This document shows positions 61,845 to 64,000 of a stretch of 64,000 nt of DNA, piece after piece (within the stretch, counting starts at the first letter, position 1; the number at the start of each line of letters is the position of its first letter). The DNA is from Mucilaginibacter paludis DSM 18603 (GTDB lineage Bacteria > Bacteroidota > Bacteroidia > Sphingobacteriales > Sphingobacteriaceae): the NCBI RefSeq assembly GCF_000166195.2, contig NZ_CM001403.1, forward strand, positions 5,970,432 to 6,034,431, in the 5' to 3' direction. Below the pieces are notes generated by a model, which saw only the letters and a program-made list of their open reading frames with translations, was not told the origin of the DNA and did not search any database. The position numbers and the translations under genes were made by a program.

Positions 61845-63356
61845 ATGAAACATCATTTATGCCATCGTTATTATGTGCTGCTTGTATTTTGCACCATGGT
61901 TATTTCATCATGCAAAAGCCCCTGGGATAAGCACGATACAGTAACAAACAGCGTACTTGCTATCAATTTGCTCGATCAGATTAACCAAAACCCTAACCTG
62001 AGTAAGTTTAGCCAATATCTTGCACAAACCGGTTACGACAAGGTGATCGCATCATCAAAAACTTTTACAGTATGGGCGCCAACCAACACCGCCCTGCAGG
62101 CCGTGGACGCCAGTATCCTGGGCGATACTGTTAAGCTTAAACAGTTTATCGGTAATCACCTGAGTAACTTGTCGTACACAACCAATATGGCATCGCCGTC
62201 CATCCGGGTTAAAACCTTGAATGGCAAAAATGCTACGTTCACTCCAACTACATTTGAGAACGCCAATATTACCACTGCCAACCAGTATGTAGCCAACGGA
62301 ATACTGCACATTATTGATGCTGCCGTTATACCAAAGCTTAACATATGGGATTATGTAAATAGCCTCACCACGGTAGGGCAGAAGCAGCTGGCTTACTTAC
62401 AATCGCAGAATTATATTTACCAGGATACTACTTTGGCCACCGTAACCGGAGTTGGCAGCAATGGTAAACCGATACTTAAACCCGGTACCGGCTTAGTAAA
62501 CGCCAACTATTATTTAAACCAGACCGCAAACCTGAAGGATGAGGATCAGATGTTAACCTATATTGTATTAACAGATGCCGCTTACGATACTGAAAACAAC
62601 AAGGTAAATAAATATTTTGCCACAAGCTCAATAGACAGTACAGCCAAACTTGCGGCTTTTAACGTAACTAAAGACCTCGTTATCAAAGGTGCTTACGTAC
62701 CTTCGGCCTTGCCGGATACGCTTTTATCCATCAACAACATCAAGGTACCGGTGCTCAGAGGCGCAAATATTGTGCAAAGTTACGCTGCCAGCAATGGTGT
62801 AGTGTATGTAATGAGCAGCGCCAACTTTAAATTGGTTGAAAAAGTGCCGCCTATAGTTATACAGGGCGAGGATGCAACCTTTTTTGCACGTACGGATAAA
62901 GGCGCTGCGATAGTTTACCGTTTGCGTAAAGATCCGGCTGGCATTGCATACAAGGATATTTATATTGCCACTAACACTGCCGCCACGCTAACACCTCTGT
63001 TTTATGCGGGTTATACTATAAATAATGCTAACTCGGTAACCTACAAGGTTTATCAACGGGCAATTAACGAACAGATGACCGCCGGGACGGCCGCCACGAG
63101 TACCGCGCCCGCTGTGCAGCCGGCGCCTATATTGTTCTCGCAGCAGTTGAGCATCTATTCTCCATTTTCCGCAACGCCCACTCAATTCGGCTTTCAAACG
63201 GTGGCTTCGTTTAATTACAGCGAAGTACTCATTGGTACATTTACCAATACCCGCTACGGTTACTTAAAATTTACCAACAGCGGTGCCAACAGCACTACGG
63301 CCAATGCTAACAGTATCACACTTGATTACCTTAAACTGGTGCCTACTTTACCTTAA
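61845..63356 (+). CDS. Fasciclin lipoprotein with C-terminal beta-rich binding-like domain
   Basis: This 503-residue protein has a lipobox near residue 23 (VISSC). One FAS1 unit at about 40-165 (FTVWAPTNTALQAV; NGILHIIDAAVIP) is followed by a second, more diverged unit to about 330 (NGVVYVMSSANFKLV). The final 170 residues end NSITLDYLKLVPTLP, a Tyr-Leu-x-Leu-x-Pro end like that of CBM6/35-type domains. It is the last fasciclin gene of the run, followed 17 bases later by a second SusC. Confidence 0.8.
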   Translation: MKHHLCHRYYVLLVFCTMVISSCKSPWDKHDTVTNSVLAINLLDQINQNPNLSKFSQYLAQTGYDKVIASSKTFTVWAPTNTALQAVDASILGDTVKLKQFIGNHLSNLSYTTNMASPSIRVKTLNGKNATFTPTTFENANITTANQYVANGILHIIDAAVIPKLNIWDYVNSLTTVGQKQLAYLQSQNYIYQDTTLATVTGVGSNGKPILKPGTGLVNANYYLNQTANLKDEDQMLTYIVLTDAAYDTENNKVNKYFATSSIDSTAKLAAFNVTKDLVIKGAYVPSALPDTLLSINNIKVPVLRGANIVQSYAASNGVVYVMSSANFKLVEKVPPIVIQGEDATFFARTDKGAAIVYRLRKDPAGIAYKDIYIATNTAATLTPLFYAGYTINNANSVTYKVYQRAINEQMTAGTAATSTAPAVQPAPILFSQQLSIYSPFSATPTQFGFQTVASFNYSEVLIGTFTNTRYGYLKFTNSGANSTTANANSITLDYLKLVPTLP

Positions 63357-63373
63357 ATATTATCAAACAGACT

Positions 63374-64000
63374 ATGCATATCTATACCAGATCGTTTAAG
63401 ATACTTTCCATCATACTCGTTTTAGCGGTCCAGGCACCTCGGCTTTGGGCTCAAAAAACGGATACTACGGCGAAAGCAACCGCTAAGGCACCTTCTACCA
63501 AGGTAAAGGATACGGGCTTAAAAGCTTCGGGTACCATAACCGACAACGCTACCGGTAAGCCTATTTCGGGTATTAACATCAGCGTGGCCGATTTTTCGGC
63601 AGCCATAACCGACGAAAAAGGCCGGTTTTCTATTAAGGTTCCCTCTTACTCCGCAGTAATTGTGGTTTCGGGGCAGGGCTACCAGAGTAAAGAACTGCCT
63701 TTAAAGGGGCGTAAAAGTGCTTCTACAAGTTTGTACGAAGATGGCTTTAGCTCGGTTTACAGTAATGCGAGAATGCCTTTTGGTGATTTTCCGCTTAATA
63801 CATTAACCAATGCTGTTAACACGGTTAATACCAACGGTGCATGGGATACAAAACAAGAAACAGCCGATTCTTATCTTCAGGGCCGCATATCCGGACTAAA
63901 CGCTGTTAGACGTTCGGGAACGCCGAATATTGGTGCCGATTTGTTTTTACGCGGATATTCATCGCTTAATGCCACCAACAAGCCTCTTATTGTTGTTGAT
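63374..64000 (+). CDS. SusC/RagA-family outer-membrane protein, second copy (partial)
   Basis: The 209 residues from the ATG at 63374 run to the right edge of the window. After a signal peptide (core ILSIILVLAVQAPRLWA) comes a Lys/Thr-rich linker, the carboxypeptidase-like regulatory domain (SGTITDNATGKPISGINISV) and the start of the plug (LQGRISGLNAVRRSGTPNIG; LRGYSSLNATNKPLIVVD). The linker makes it different from the first SusC. A SusD would be expected next, outside the window. Confidence 0.9.
   Translation, partial: MHIYTRSFKILSIILVLAVQAPRLWAQKTDTTAKATAKAPSTKVKDTGLKASGTITDNATGKPISGINISVADFSAAITDEKGRFSIKVPSYSAVIVVSGQGYQSKELPLKGRKSASTSLYEDGFSSVYSNARMPFGDFPLNTLTNAVNTVNTNGAWDTKQETADSYLQGRISGLNAVRRSGTPNIGADLFLRGYSSLNATNKPLIVVD

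Noticed and set aside
1..64000. CRISPR arrays, rRNA, tRNA and prophage genes
   Set aside because: I looked for regularly spaced direct repeats, conserved RNA stretches and phage structural genes and saw none; the repeats present are irregularly placed palindromic families.

Overview
The window looks like a chromosomal segment of a Bacteroidota bacterium of the Sphingobacteriaceae type (Mucilaginibacter/Pedobacter-like). The signs are SusC/SusD outer-membrane pairs, fasciclin lipoproteins, a DUF5107-TPR protein, few Shine-Dalgarno sequences, promoter elements resembling TTTG-N17-20-TAnnTTTG, and many short GC-rich dispersed repeats between genes. This placement rests on gene content and sequence style; no 16S or tRNA gene was seen.

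Layout. 1-8.3 kb: end of an unidentified gene, then a two-component system followed by a TolC/adaptor/HME-RND heavy-metal efflux operon with a terminator-like hairpin in its leader. 8.3-14.1 kb: an AraC regulator divergent from a sugar/H+ symporter and a DUF5107-TPR protein, with direct-repeat operator candidates between. 14.1-17.2 kb: modA-modB-modC on the minus strand (modC cut short inside a palindromic repeat) and yceH. 17.3-22 kb: an MBL-fold hydrolase, IS copy 1 (1526 bp, IS4 type) and mqo. 22-28 kb: two small unknown genes, a toxin-antitoxin-like pair whose zeta-type kinase has an in-frame amber codon, a DUF3857 protein, and an RHH-PIN toxin-antitoxin pair beside a decayed copy of the mocA 3' end.

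28-38 kb is a molybdenum-cofactor region: mocA-like, xdhC-like, cobA, a MoeB-like/rhodanese protein, a MOSC protein, a MoaC-MoaB fusion and moeA. It is split by a second, different IS4-type element (1667 bp) that carries an AbrB-like gene divergent from the transposase, with a perfect 26-bp palindrome between them. Inverted copies of a roughly 300-bp dispersed repeat lie at 30.2-30.6 and 36.5-36.8 kb. With modABC nearby, the window covers molybdate uptake and late Moco steps, but no moaA, moaD, moaE or molybdoenzyme is seen.

38-43 kb: a lipoprotein, an Nramp-UspA fusion with its MntR-type regulator and operator, an Lrp regulator and an M14 peptidase. 43.7-47.3 kb: a likely peptidoglycan-peptide operon (dipeptide epimerase, PLP enzyme, PBP4-type carboxypeptidase). 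48.4-52.4 kb: a GH2 beta-galactosidase gene split by IS copy 2; removing the IS and one 11-bp target duplication restores an 801-codon frame. 52.9-64 kb: a plus-strand operon of fasciclin lipoprotein, SusC, SusD, two more fasciclin lipoproteins with carbohydrate-binding-like C-termini, and the start of a second SusC.

The most unusual points are the fasciclin-SusCD locus, the regulated passenger gene inside the 1667-bp IS, the amber-inactivated zeta-type toxin, the IS-split GH2 gene, the mocA remnant beside the toxin-antitoxin pair, and two non-coding elements with nested inverted repeats (43165-43509 and 47609-48194).
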